This document shows, in pieces, positions 34,173 to 45,100 of a stretch of 64,000 bases of DNA. Source of the DNA: G963691885 sp963691885 (GTDB lineage Bacteria; Pseudomonadota; Alphaproteobacteria; UBA8366; Aestuariispiraceae). The stretch is from contig OY829843.1 of NCBI GenBank assembly GCA_963691885.1, positions 2,170,001-2,234,000 of the forward strand. The letters run 5' to 3'. The position numbers and the translations under genes were made by a program. Every line of letters starts with the position of its first letter. Positions within the stretch are counted from its first letter, which is position 1. A model generated the notes under the pieces. The model was given only the letters and a program-made list of their open reading frames with translations. It ran no database searches and was not told where the DNA came from.

Positions 34173-35453
34173 CTACAGCTGAGCATTTGACATTGCGATG
34201 CGTGCTTCGACTACCCTTTTCACAATGCCTAGAACTTCAGAAAGGTTGTCGGACGTCGGTTCAAACCCAAACAATGGACAGCCTCTCTCCTTGTTCACTT
34301 TAAAGCCGACCTTGCAAGGCGCATCGTGCCTTTCAATCAATAGTCTGCCAGCCTCAGCTTCTTCTGCTTCCTCTTCATCCGTTTCTTCAAACCGCACCCA
34401 ATAGGAATCTATCTTGTCTTTCTCTTCACTGAGTGTTGCAGTTTTGTCTGCGATCATGCGGGAACAATCATCACTGCAAACGTCTTGGAGTTCAGAGAGC
34501 AGCTGATTAATGATCGGAAGAAGTAAGTAATCCTTCACATTTTGTGGCATGGAGTCAGCGTCACCATGGTATAGCGATGCCGTAACGAGCTCCGAAGCCA
34601 TTTCGGCAGATATTTCCCGCAGGATACACATAATCAGATAGGCAGCCGTGCGGATGATGGGAGTCTGATCAGTTCCTGACTCCGATGATCTAATGGCGAG
34701 ATATGGTGTATTGATCAGCGCTGTATGTAGGACCTGAGCTATCGATGCCGTATCTAGTATTGCGCCCCACTGTCGCTTACTGATGTTACCGTTCGAGAAC
34801 TCACTCGCAATCGCTGCAACCATAGGCATCGCTGAGAACTCGATATCGCGTCGAGCTTTCCAGACTTCGTTTAGAAGGCCGGGAGGTGAGTACTCCAGTT
34901 TATTCCAAAACCGTGACTCCATTGCTTGTACGCGGCCTTCCAGACTAAGGGCGTCCGAGAACAGTCGTAGGACTACGGAAGGGTGCTTTGACAACATGCG
35001 CTCAAGGTGCTCGCTGTCCCAAAGCTTCACTTTTGGCCGCCTATGATTGGATTGCCACTCCTTCACCCAATCCCTAGTCGGATTGGAAAACTGTGTGTTC
35101 GTTGCAATTACAATGTAGTCGAGACCGTCCTTCGCGAGGGAATTGTTCAGCGCTTCTTGAACCTCCGATTTCTCTACTGTCCCTGAACGCCCCTTGCATT
35201 CCACCCACCAAACCTGAGGCTCCACTTCATTGTCGATTGATGGCGTGTAGAAATGAGCTTCAAGGTCACGACCGCCATCTGCTGCACCACGTCCTGAGCC
35301 ACCTGTTCGCCACTCCAAGTCCTTCGCGCCGAGAGCATCAAACAACCAGTAAACGCACTCCTCAAGGTCGCGAGCCTTCAAGTCCGCGAACGGTATCGAA
35401 GCTGGTAGTACCCGCTCGACCGTTTTTGTGCTGCTGTTCTCTGTTGTGGCCAT
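34173..35453 (-). CDS. Mrr-like restriction endonuclease domain protein
   Basis: 426 residues. The N-terminal PD-(D/E)xK domain (about 20-135) has the arrangement GGSGRGAADGGRDLEAHF, then VWWVECKGRSGTVEKSE, which gives the Asp and the ECK. It ends in YIVIATNTQFSNPTRDWV. The rest (150-426) is helical, with an acidic run (EETDEEEAEEAEAG) and no named domain. Mrr-type nucleases often act on modified or foreign DNA. Convergent with the OLD gene, 26 nt between stops, completing a defence block. Confidence 0.78.
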   Translation of the reverse strand: MATTENSSTKTVERVLPASIPFADLKARDLEECVYWLFDALGAKDLEWRTGGSGRGAADGGRDLEAHFYTPSIDNEVEPQVWWVECKGRSGTVEKSEVQEALNNSLAKDGLDYIVIATNTQFSNPTRDWVKEWQSNHRRPKVKLWDSEHLERMLSKHPSVVLRLFSDALSLEGRVQAMESRFWNKLEYSPPGLLNEVWKARRDIEFSAMPMVAAIASEFSNGNISKRQWGAILDTASIAQVLHTALINTPYLAIRSSESGTDQTPIIRTAAYLIMCILREISAEMASELVTASLYHGDADSMPQNVKDYLLLPIINQLLSELQDVCSDDCSRMIADKTATLSEEKDKIDSYWVRFEETDEEEAEEAEAGRLLIERHDAPCKVGFKVNKERGCPLFGFEPTSDNLSEVLGIVKRVVEARIAMSNAQL

Positions 35454-35736
35454 AGGGAATTATACCAAACAGTTCACTGCTGTCTGCAACAACCTGTAAT
35501 AAAGGAAACTTCCGGCACAGTTGTGCGGACCAGCTGTGATGAATTTGGTTCGTTTCTGTCTGTCACAACTTGACGAGCCAAGCGAAATTTTGCACCGTAA
35601 CTGCGGCCTTAGTGCATGCCGGTGTGTCCGCCACGCGAAGCTTCGCAGTACTTTCCCATTAGTGTGATAATTCCAGCCCAATTGAGGGATCTGGCTAGAT
35701 GCGGACACCTATTCGGATCCCTTTTGGAAATGGATC

Positions 35737-36894
35737 ATGGCAAAAAGAAACGACATCAAAGACCTCAAAACTCTGGCAAAACAATATGCAAGGGCAAATC
35801 GGATCGCCTTGAACGAAGCGCTTGACGCTTTGGCAGTCGAGCTGGGCTTTTCGCATTGGGGAAAACTGGCAGGGAAAGCAAAGCAGGGTTGGCTGCCAAA
35901 AGCTGAGCAAGTGTCGCAGGCCGAGATGTTTGCTCGGCAAAATCTGTCTTGCTCAGATGAGAAAGAGCTGTTCATCGAGCAGAGCTTGGCTCGCTCTGTT
36001 GATGGCCCCGTTCGGCAAGGAAAGATCGGCGATAATACCTATCGGGTCTTCGATGTCTTGAGTGACATTCGGTTGGAAGGTGATGGATGGCGTATCCTCG
36101 TTGGCGAAGCGCAATTTTCTCAACCGATTGTTGAGATCGAAGCGCCGCATGCCGAAACCAGCCCTCTTAACGACCGCGACTTACTCGAAACGGCTTTGGC
36201 GATAGTTGACGAAGAGGCGGTTAAGGTTCGCGCGGGTATTTCTTCAAATTGGCCGAGACGCTCCACCAAACCGGATGCGGACGGGGTCGTGCTTCATCCG
36301 ATTTTCGGGGACAAGGCTGCTGATTGGTATTGCCTGCATTGCGACGGCAAGATTTCGGGTACTCAGCTTGCACAAAATCTTTGGCATTGCCCTGGTTGCG
36401 GCGCAGCGCCCCTCGACATCTATTCTAGGCCGTTCTGGTTAGGTGAAGACTGCAACGTGGTGTGCAAACCTGTTGAGTCCTCGAAGCTAGGCAAGCGCCC
36501 TAGTCCCAAGATTGAGGTTGTGGACACGAGGCCGACGCTAACTATCGGCGAGGACAACGTTTCCTTGTTTTTGCGCATTGCCTTGCTTGAAGACGCAGAA
36601 ACGCCTGCCGAGCGTATCGCTGCTTTGCAGTCGGAGATTTATGTCGATGAGGAGGGCGATGCGTCGATTGTCTTGGATGAAGACCTTTGGTTTGACTCCA
36701 AAGAACCGAAGACAGCAATCGCAGTCGCCAGACAGCTTGGCATTGAGTTAGATCTAAGCGCGAGCTGTATTAGCTCTCCGTTTGCCTGGTTTGACTTGGG
36801 TAACGTGACTACCAGCACTCATGAATATATTCGTTTGCTATTGGATGCCTATGAGGAGCATGGCGTCATCCGACGAGAACGCAAAGCCGAGTAA
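35737..36894 (+). CDS. Hypothetical protein with zinc-ribbon motif, 385 residues
   Basis: Not recognised as a named family. The N-terminal helical part (1-45, ANRIALNEALDALAVELGFS then HWGKLAGK) resembles a short motif seen in toxin-like and glyoxalase-related proteins. The middle has a zinc ribbon, WYCLHCDG...WHCPGCG. The C-terminal 100 residues are acidic. It stands alone between the Mrr-like gene and a palindromic terminator. Function unknown; the defence context is only suggestive. Confidence 0.6.
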   Translation: MAKRNDIKDLKTLAKQYARANRIALNEALDALAVELGFSHWGKLAGKAKQGWLPKAEQVSQAEMFARQNLSCSDEKELFIEQSLARSVDGPVRQGKIGDNTYRVFDVLSDIRLEGDGWRILVGEAQFSQPIVEIEAPHAETSPLNDRDLLETALAIVDEEAVKVRAGISSNWPRRSTKPDADGVVLHPIFGDKAADWYCLHCDGKISGTQLAQNLWHCPGCGAAPLDIYSRPFWLGEDCNVVCKPVESSKLGKRPSPKIEVVDTRPTLTIGEDNVSLFLRIALLEDAETPAERIAALQSEIYVDEEGDASIVLDEDLWFDSKEPKTAIAVARQLGIELDLSASCISSPFAWFDLGNVTTSTHEYIRLLLDAYEEHGVIRRERKAE

Positions 36895-36994
36895 TTTCGG
36901 TGCTGCTTGCATATCTTGCACTCAAACCTTTGGAACGAACAAATGATACTGCAGTGTTGTAGAGTTGTTGCAGAAGCCGCCAAGAAATATAAAC

Positions 36995-37016
36995 GCCGCC
37001 CAATTGGGCGGCCTTT
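36995..37016 (+). terminator. Terminator after the 385-residue gene
   Basis: A perfect 18-nt palindrome, GCCGCCCAATTGGGCGGC, followed by CTTT. It is about 100 nt downstream of the stop. Confidence 0.7.
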
Positions 37017-37042
37017 ATCATCTTGATCTCATAAGGAGATTT

Positions 37043-37090
37043 TGGCTCCGGCGGTAGGGATCGAACCTACAACCAATTGATTAACAGCCA
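37043..37090 (-). pseudogene. 3' fragment of a tRNA-Asn (GTT)
   Basis: On the minus strand, 48 nt match a tRNA-Asn from the anticodon stem to CCA: CTGTTAA anticodon loop, T arm GTAGG-TTCGATC-CCTAC, then CGCCGGA and GCCA. The 5' part, where TCCGGCG and a normal D arm are expected, is replaced by unrelated sequence, so no acceptor stem can form. This looks like an att remnant left by an element that uses tRNA-Asn. Confidence 0.7.
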
Positions 37091-37150
37091 AGTGTTTAGC
37101 TGTCTGACTTGAGCGCCTTTGGGGCAGATTAGTGGAAAAATATAGGCGAG

Positions 37151-37603
37151 GAAGCCCTTGGTAAACGTAGTAGATTTTTGGTTTGTCATTATAACATTCG
37201 GGTTCCTAGTGGCACAGGGGATCCATTGCCTAATTTTTTAGCGTCATTTTAGTTCCAGAAATCGGCCGCATCATTTTTTTGTTTGGCGACACTTTGCCCA
37301 ACACAGGGGCTGCATCAGCTCACATACACCTAATTGACAGAATCAAGAATGAGACCAGCCGTGGAGTTGCAGAGAGAAAGTGAAAACCTATACAATTTAT
37401 AGTTAATTTATCAATCATTTACTCTCATTAAAATAAAATTTTACGAAAACCTGTGGATAACTAATGAGCGAATTCATGTCATGTGTTTACGTTAGGCTAG
37501 CAGCAAGATAAGTTAAAATCGAACAGCAGGGATAAATTCCATTGTTTGGGGCAGAGTAAGATGGATGTGGGCTACGATAAACGCGATGGTAATGTAACAA
37601 GAA
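37151..37603 (+). repeat. Leader repeat, copy A (also at 60693)
   Basis: About 450 nt nearly identical to 60693-61151, including the same 410-nt distance to an ATG (37561 here, 61103 there). Copy A keeps about the first 20 codons of the GNAT-like gene, and the frame closes at 37657-37659. It therefore carries the leader and a truncated start. The remaining 37604-37754 holds no gene. Confidence 0.85.
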
Positions 37604-37754
37604 ATAACTCTACCAATTGTATTGCAGCTTGCTTGAAAGAGCCTATGGCTGCGTCGTAGCCTTCTCTTGTTTGATGTGTCGTTGAATCCTCAAATTTCTT
37701 GGGACTGAATTATTATGCAAAAATTAACTGTTGTTTCCACGAAAGGCTATTTAC

Positions 37755-38174
37755 GTGCCTTCTATTGAACAACCCACCGGTACGAATGCGCTTGGTTTGG
37801 TGGTAGCCCTTATGTTGGAATCCCCGTTGCATAGTGAGATTGGGCTTGGCCATCTCAGATGGATGTTGGTTCCAGCGTTGAAGAACAAGCAATATTGGTT
37901 TTGTTTCAATGCGGAGGAGACCAAGGTGATTGGTTTCGTGTCGTGGGCGTTTCTTGGAGAGGCAGAAGAGAAGAAATTCAAAGAACGGTATTTTTTGTCA
38001 CCAAACTCGTGGCAGTCTGGTGAGGCGCTTTGGATTGTGGATTGCGTTTGTTTACCAGATGCCCATGAAGATGTTCTGCGCCGGTTTAAGTCTGAAAAAT
38101 TCCCGGAAACCGATGTGAAGGCACTAAAGTTCTCGAACAATAACACGCAAAAAGAAAGTGCGGATTCAGAATGA
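37755..38174 (+). CDS. HlyC/RtxC-like toxin-activating acyltransferase
   Basis: 139 residues. The family pattern is clear: LESPLHSEIGLGHLRWMLVP (catalytic His26), then IGFVSWAFLGEAEE, then SPNSWQSGEALWIVDCVCLP (Asp96, the second HlyC key residue). Such enzymes transfer acyl chains from acyl carrier protein to lysines of RTX proteins. The GTG at 37755 is chosen because AAAGG lies 8 nt upstream; the frame could start at a TTG at 37731, but no ribosome site precedes it. It overlaps the next gene by 4 nt and lies upstream of the RTX gene, as hlyC does of hlyA. Confidence 0.82.
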   Translation: MPSIEQPTGTNALGLVVALMLESPLHSEIGLGHLRWMLVPALKNKQYWFCFNAEETKVIGFVSWAFLGEAEEKKFKERYFLSPNSWQSGEALWIVDCVCLPDAHEDVLRRFKSEKFPETDVKALKFSNNNTQKESADSE

Positions 38175-38908
38175 ATGTAACCGCGAACAATGCTCGGCAC
38201 GGTAATTTGCCATTTTATCGTAGCATTGCGATCGCTGCATTGTTGCTGATCGCAGCCAGCTTTGTGTCGACGATCGTGTTTGTCGTTGTCTATCTGTATT
38301 TTCTGTGGCGCCCCTTTGACTGTTCCGAGACCGACAAGGTCCTTCTCGTGCGACGATTGGATTTTCTATTTCTGTTCGGCGGGGTGTTCCCTTTCGTCTG
38401 CTTTCCAGCGCTGTTTTATTTGGCTAAGGACCTATATGCGTTGCCGGTTTTCGACCAAATCATTGTCCATGCCTCACTTTTCTTTAACCTTTCGGTGGTT
38501 GATACGGAGTCAGAGGGGTTTAAGCGGGCGATCTGGATGTCGATTTTGTTGAAGCTCTCAATGGTACCGAGCGCAGTGGGATTCGTCATGAATACCGGGG
38601 GACTGCGACACACGTATCTTGAGAATGATCGCCACACTAATTCCCGTTTGGTGGGTCCGAACAGTCTGTTCAAGGGAAATCGAAAAAAGTACAAGTGTGT
38701 TATTGGCGTAGTTCTTGGATTTGTACTCGCCCTTCCACTTAGCGAAACCCTGGCCCTATTTATCTTGCCAGCAATGGATGGCTTGGACTGGAGCCATATA
38801 ATTCTCTTAGTCCCTATAGTCGGATATACGGCAGTATTACAAACCTTGTTTGTACTGATCACGCACCGCTTCGTATTCTGGGAAGATTGGGGCTACAGAT
38901 TGGAATGA
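38171..38908 (+). CDS. Hypothetical inner-membrane protein of the RTX locus
   Basis: 245 residues with about five hydrophobic segments (near 18-43, 64-88, 120-142, 176-200, 208-236) and a short basic loop (RHTYLENDRHTNSR). No family recognised. Translationally coupled to the HlyC-like gene (ATGA), 199 nt before the RTX gene. Could serve immunity, acyl supply or secretion; nothing in the sequence decides. Confidence 0.7.
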   Translation: MNVTANNARHGNLPFYRSIAIAALLLIAASFVSTIVFVVVYLYFLWRPFDCSETDKVLLVRRLDFLFLFGGVFPFVCFPALFYLAKDLYALPVFDQIIVHASLFFNLSVVDTESEGFKRAIWMSILLKLSMVPSAVGFVMNTGGLRHTYLENDRHTNSRLVGPNSLFKGNRKKYKCVIGVVLGFVLALPLSETLALFILPAMDGLDWSHIILLVPIVGYTAVLQTLFVLITHRFVFWEDWGYRLE

Positions 38909-39107
38909 CTACACTGAAGACTGTCAATTTTAACGTAGCGCTATCGCAATACAAATTCATTTGCGACAAATTTTCGCGTTGCCCGAAAATTTTCCTCGGA
39001 TTTCATGAAGTTTTATATCGAAGTTTATTTATGAGACGCAACGGTGACGTTCAAACTAGGTTCCTTTTACCGCAGGCCAATGGTTAGAAATTTAACGGAG
39101 ATTCGAT

Positions 39108-42100
39108 ATGGTTGATTTTGGCCCGGGATTTGATGGAAGCGTTGAGAGCGTTGGACCAAGTTCCACAACGGGACATGGTGGGCCAGATCGCGGTAACACC
39201 GGTAGCAACGGAAACGGAACCCAATACGACGGTAATTCGGGCGGTAGTGATCCTGAAACAAACTCAACAAATTCCGGTCAAACTGTTAACGGACCTTTGG
39301 TAGAGAGTAGATTGACCGATGTGCAAGGGTTCTTGAAAGATCTAACACAGCCGCAATTTGATATTGGGTGGGACTTTGACTTTGACATCAGCTGGGACGA
39401 ATTTGATTTCGATGTATCGTCTACAAGCGGCCTAGACGAAACCGGCGACTATGCTACGGGAATACTGGGCGGAGCAGCGGGGTTTTTGAAAGCATGGTCG
39501 TTGGTGGAGATGCCGCCCAGAACCACGATCAATCACGTCTTGCAATTCGGTCCTGTCCAAAATGCAATGGCGTACACAAAGGTCGGTAAGTACGTAGAGA
39601 GGATTTCTGTCGGTGTTGCTGTTGGTGCAAACGTCACAAATGGATACGTCGAAGAGGAGACGGCAGGCGCAGCGGCTGGCTTTCTTGATACACTGTTTGA
39701 ACTCGGCGCCGCTACTTATTTAGGACGAAGAGCAGTCAGCGCCGCTCGCTCGGTGGCGGTCAGAAGTGCATTCTTTAGTGGACTAAGGGGGGCAAGACTC
39801 GGGGCCTATGGCGGAATTGCCGGCGCGGCAATTGGCTTTGGAGTGGGCGTGGGCGTGGCTCTAGCTTTTAATGCTCTTGGGAACAATAACATCACCCCAG
39901 GGGGGCTTGCTCAAGATGTCCTTGGAAAAGTTGGGATTGAGTTGGGCTATCCGGTCGTAATCGATCTCGATGGGGATGGAATCGAGTTTATCTCGCTCGA
40001 TCACGCTACAGGTGACAACGGGGGTTCGACCACATTCTTTGACATCGATGGAGACGGATACAATGAGCATACCAGTTGGCTCTCTGGGGATGATGGTTTT
40101 CTTGTTATCGATAAGGATCTAGATGGTAAGGTGGATGCAGGAGGGGAACTGACCTTCGCACTGGATACGCCCGAGGACGACACCGATTTAGCGGCACTTG
40201 CAGCTCTCTACGATAGTAACAACGACGGTGTGTTGAGCGCTAATGACCAAGCATACCATAAATTTCGTATTTGGCAGGATTTAAACCAGGATGGCATTAC
40301 TGATGAGGGGGAATTGAGGACGCTATCTCAAGCAGGCCTTGTTGAAATAACGCTCACAAGTGATGGTGTTGAGGTTGATGTTGATGGTGCCAGGATTTTT
40401 GGCAAGTCGAATGCCCATGTATTGGGCGGTGGGACGCTCGATGTCTATGATGCGGCGCTGATGGCGACTGAAGTCGGCGTACGACTTTCCGAGGATGGCT
40501 CTCGTTTTGATATTGAAAATATTGGCACCTATGTCGCAGGTTTTGAGGATCAGTCTTTTGTCGGAGATGCCGCTGCGTTGGGTGCTGTTTCCTTGGTAGG
40601 TGGTGAAGCGAACGACACGCTTTCTACTAGTGGTGAGGATCGCGTGACCCTTGAAGGTGGTGGCGGCAACGACCTACTGCTTGGCGGTGCTGGAGGTGAC
40701 TGGATTTCGGGAGGAGCGGGAGTTGATACGCTTGTTGCTGGGGCTGGTGATGATGTCCTGATTGTGGATGCAAGTGACATTCTAATTGATGGTGGCGACG
40801 GACTTGACATGGTGCTGGTCGAAGGCGTGGATGGTGTCACCCTCGATCTCGCATCAACTAATGTAGAGTTCGCATTTGGTGGCGGTGGAGATGACCTTCT
40901 TACGGTTTCCGGCGATCTAGTTTCAGATTCTGGCGCAGTATTATTTGGTGCGGGAGGAAATGATGTTTTGTCAGGCGGTGGCGGTGCCGATGTCTTGAAC
41001 GGAGGTGTTGGAGCGGACCAATTGTTTGGCGGCGATGGTGATGACGTTCTGTATGCTGACGCTGATGATCTGTTTCTTGGTGTTGTCGATGGTGGCGAAG
41101 GCGACGACGTGCTCGTGATTGAAGGATCTGATGCTGTAACACTCGACCTCGCTGCTCACGCAGTGGAAGAAGTTGCGAGCGGATCAGGCGATGATGTTAT
41201 AACAATGTCAGGCTCCGAAAGCGTCGTAATAAATGGATCCGGCGGTTCAGACACACTTACTGGTGGTTCAGGGGATGATTTGATCACAGGCGGCGCCGGC
41301 GCTGACACTATGGATGGCGGTGATGGCGTCGACTTCTTAAGTTACCTAACGTCCCAGCAGGGTGTATCCATCGATCTTCACAGCTCTACTGCGGCCGGCG
41401 GCGATGCCGAAGGAGATGTATTCACTGGGGTTGAGGCAGTGGTTGGATCAAATTCCAATGACCTGTTGATTGGTGATAATCAAGCCAATGTTCTGCATGG
41501 TGGGAATGGTGATGATGTTCTAGAGGGATTGGGAGGATCAGCCGGTGATTACCTTGATGGTGGATTTGGCATGGACACTGTCAGATACGTTCAATCCTCG
41601 AGTGGCGTTACCGTCGATTTAAGTGCCTTCGAAGGCGGAGCATCCGGCGGAGATGCTGAAGGTGATCGCCTTTTTGGGTTTGAGAATATTATTGGCTCCG
41701 ATCATGTTGATCAGCTGATCGGCGATGACGCCGATAACGTTATCGAAGGCGGTTCCGGTGGGGACACACTTACCGGTGGAGATGGCGTCGATACTTTATC
41801 TTATATCGGATCGGATGCTGGTGTGTCCGTAAATTTGTCTGATGGTTCTGTCTCTGGGGGTGATGCTTCGGGTGACACCATTACAGGGTTTGAGAATCTG
41901 ATCGGATCTGCGGCTGATGACAATCTGACGGGTGATGGCTCTGCAAACATCCTTCTGGGAGGTGCGGGTGATGACACATTGTCTGGAGGTGACGGAACGG
42001 ACACGCTCGTTGGTGGTGCCGGTATAGATGTAATTGACGGTGGAGCCGGTTTAGATTTTGCCTCCTATCAAGGGGCCGCTTCAGGTGTAACAGTTTCCCT

Positions 42101-45100
42101 TTTGGATGGAGCAGGCACAGGTGGCGACGCCGATGGCGACACGCTTACGGGTGTGGAGGGATTAATCGGGTCGGATCACGCGGACATTCTAACGGGTGAC
42201 GACGACGATAATATTATAGAAGGGGGGGCTCAGGCTTTTGGTGTTGAAGGGGACATTCTAATCGGAGGGGACGGTCAGGACACACTTTCCTATGAGGGTT
42301 CTGCCCGGGGTGTCGGTGTTGATTTGTCCCGTGGTGCTGGACGTCAGATTTTGGTAGCCCGCTCTGGCTTTGACGGCTCAAATTCATCAGGCATTCTCTC
42401 ATTCAGCGATCATGTCAATGAAGACGGTGTTGTCACGGAAGGGGCCGTGCTGACTCATGACGGGCCTGCTGGAATTGCGTCGTTAGCTTTCGGGGAGGTG
42501 CAAGCCAGTACAGATTGGAACCTTTCAACAATTGAGATAGAAGATCCCGCAATTAATGGTTTGTCAGGGTTTGATTCATGGGTGATCCTGGCCGCGAGCC
42601 ATGTCGCAAAATCTGCCACCTTGCCTGCGGCAGCGGCTCATATTCGCATTTATACTGGCGACGACTCGACAAAGCAGGGCCTGCAGGTTGTCGACGAAAA
42701 CGGCGTAGTGATCGAGAGTTTTGATTTTACCGGTGAGGGAAATATCGCTGCAAAATGGAGTTTTGCGTATAACTCGTCATCCGGTTGGCTTTTAGTTCTT
42801 AAAGATGATGAGCTGGTTGGCGTTGTTGGTTGGGAAGCTGGGCACTCGGTAATAACGGGGCATCTTGGTGTCTCGGGCATGCAGGCGACCTTGACAACAA
42901 CAGACGATCTTTCCGGGTTGCTCCGATTGGACGGGGATGACAGCGTCAACGATGTCTTCACTGGTTTTGAGAACCTGACGGGCAGTGCCTTCGGCGATGA
43001 GTTGCGCGGCGATGATGGTGACAACACACTTACAGGTGGCGCCGGTGATGATAGCCTTATTGGCGGTTTGGGTGTTGATGTTGCGTCTTATGGCGGGAGT
43101 GTTGAGGGTTATTCCGTTGTTGAGGTTTTTGAGGAAGATGGCGTTACCTCTGCGGGTTGGGAGGTAACGGATCTGAGCCCTGGTCTTGAGGGTGATGATG
43201 GTACTGACCGTCTTGAAGGGATTGAGCAGGTCTCCTTCACAGACCGGACTGTTTATCTGGATGGATCCCAGAACAATGCGCCGATTGCGAAGGCGAGCAA
43301 GATCTATGTGCGGGAAGGGTCGAGTGTCTCCTGGCAGTTGACGGGTACCGACTTTGATGTTGCGGACAGTCTTGAGTTTGGCGGTGGCGGCAGTTTTGCG
43401 TCTGCCGGGACCAGTGTGACGGTGACGTCCAGTGAAGGTGTGACGGTCACGATTGAGGCTGATGGCAGTTATACCTATGACGCGAGCACGCTTGGTGCCG
43501 GTGTTGAGAGCGACAGTTTCACGTTCAGTGTTCGGGACAGCAACGGGGCTGTGCATAGCAGCCAGGTTGATGTGACGGTGTCTGAAGATGTTCCTGTTCC
43601 AAGCAATACAGACTTTGCGGTTCTGAGTTCTTCGGATCGCCATTCGAGTGTTTCTGTGAGTTCGGATGGATTGTCTGGTGATGCGAGCAGCTATTATCAG
43701 GCTGTTCGTTCTGACAAGGGTGTCTCTACGGGCAAGTGGTATTACGAATATCGTCAGAACGCGTTTGGGACTTATGCGTTTGGTGGGTTTGCCACCGATG
43801 AGGTCGCTCTTACCGCGAAGGCCGCTGGTCCTTCGGACAACTGGACCCAGGGGTATCAGGGTGGTTACTGGGCTGTTACCAGTGGCGGTACGATCTTTAT
43901 GTCCCCGACGGGTGGTTATGGCGGTCTTGATAACGTCAGCGGGAACGCGTTGACTGATGTCGGCTTTGCACTTGATCTGGACAATAACCGGATGTACGTG
44001 CGGTATAATGGTGTCTGGCAGAACGGTGCAGATCCTGAAGCTGGTACCGGGGGCTATGAGATTGCGTCCTCTGATGTTGGTAAGACGTTTTATGCGATCA
44101 TCTCTGGCGGGGATGCGAGTTATAACCAGCCGTTTTCTGTGAACTTTGGTTCCGGTTCAGCGGGCCCTCTTTATGACACGAGTGCGTTTGTGTTTGACGA
44201 GGATGCGGGCGGTCACTTCCTGCATGCGCCACCGAGTGGTTTTGCGGCGATCAATGACGGTAACATCACACGGGCGGAGAGTGCGCTTGATGTTGATGGG
44301 ACGTCTGGTGCGGATATTATTCTGGGGAGTTCCGGTAATGATGCGCTTCAGGGTCATGCAGGTGATGAGGATCTGACCGGTGGTCTTGGCAGTGACCTTC
44401 TTGATGGTGGTGAAGGTGTTGATACGGCGCGTTATGACGGTTCTGGATCTGCTGTGTCGATTGATCTTTCTTCGGGGAGTGCGTCTGGCGGAGATGCGGC
44501 CGGCGATGTTCTGATCTCGATCGAGAACCTTGTTGGGTCTGATCATGATGACACGCTTCGTGGTTCGAGTGGCGACAATGTTCTGACAGGGGGATCTGGA
44601 GATGACCTTCTGGAAGGTCGTTCCGGTGCGGATACGCTTGAGGGTGGATCCGGTGTTGATACGGCGGACTATTCCGGTTCGACGTCTGGAGTGACGGTTG
44701 ATCTTGGTGATGGAGCCGTTGAGGTTGGCGGTCATGCGGAAGGAGACACGCTTGGTGGTATCGAGAATATCACGGGGTCTGATTTTGATGATCAGCTGAC
44801 GGGGGACAGTGGGGCCAACACGCTTGTTGGCGGAGCTGGTGATGACACGTTTGGTCATACCGGTGGTTCTGATCACTTTGAGGGTGGCAGCGGTTCTGAC
44901 ACGATTGATTTTGGGACGGCGAGTGATGATGTCACGGTCTCTTTGACGTCAACTACTGGCACGGTATCGCTTGATGCTGTTTCTCTTGATACGGCGAATG
45001 CGCAGTATCTCTCGAAGACGTTTGGTTCTGGTGGCAGTCGCCAACAGGCGACGCTTTCTCTCTGGCTGAAGCAGGATACATTAGGGACAGATCGGGTTTT

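Noticed and set aside
37043..37140. A complete tRNA-Asn gene
   Set aside because: The 5' acceptor strand and a normal D arm are missing; only the 3' half matches.
37715..37768. Short frame MQKLTVV just before the acyltransferase
   Set aside because: Only 17 codons in another phase; no ribosome site or similarity. The GTG at 37755 explains the acyltransferase start.
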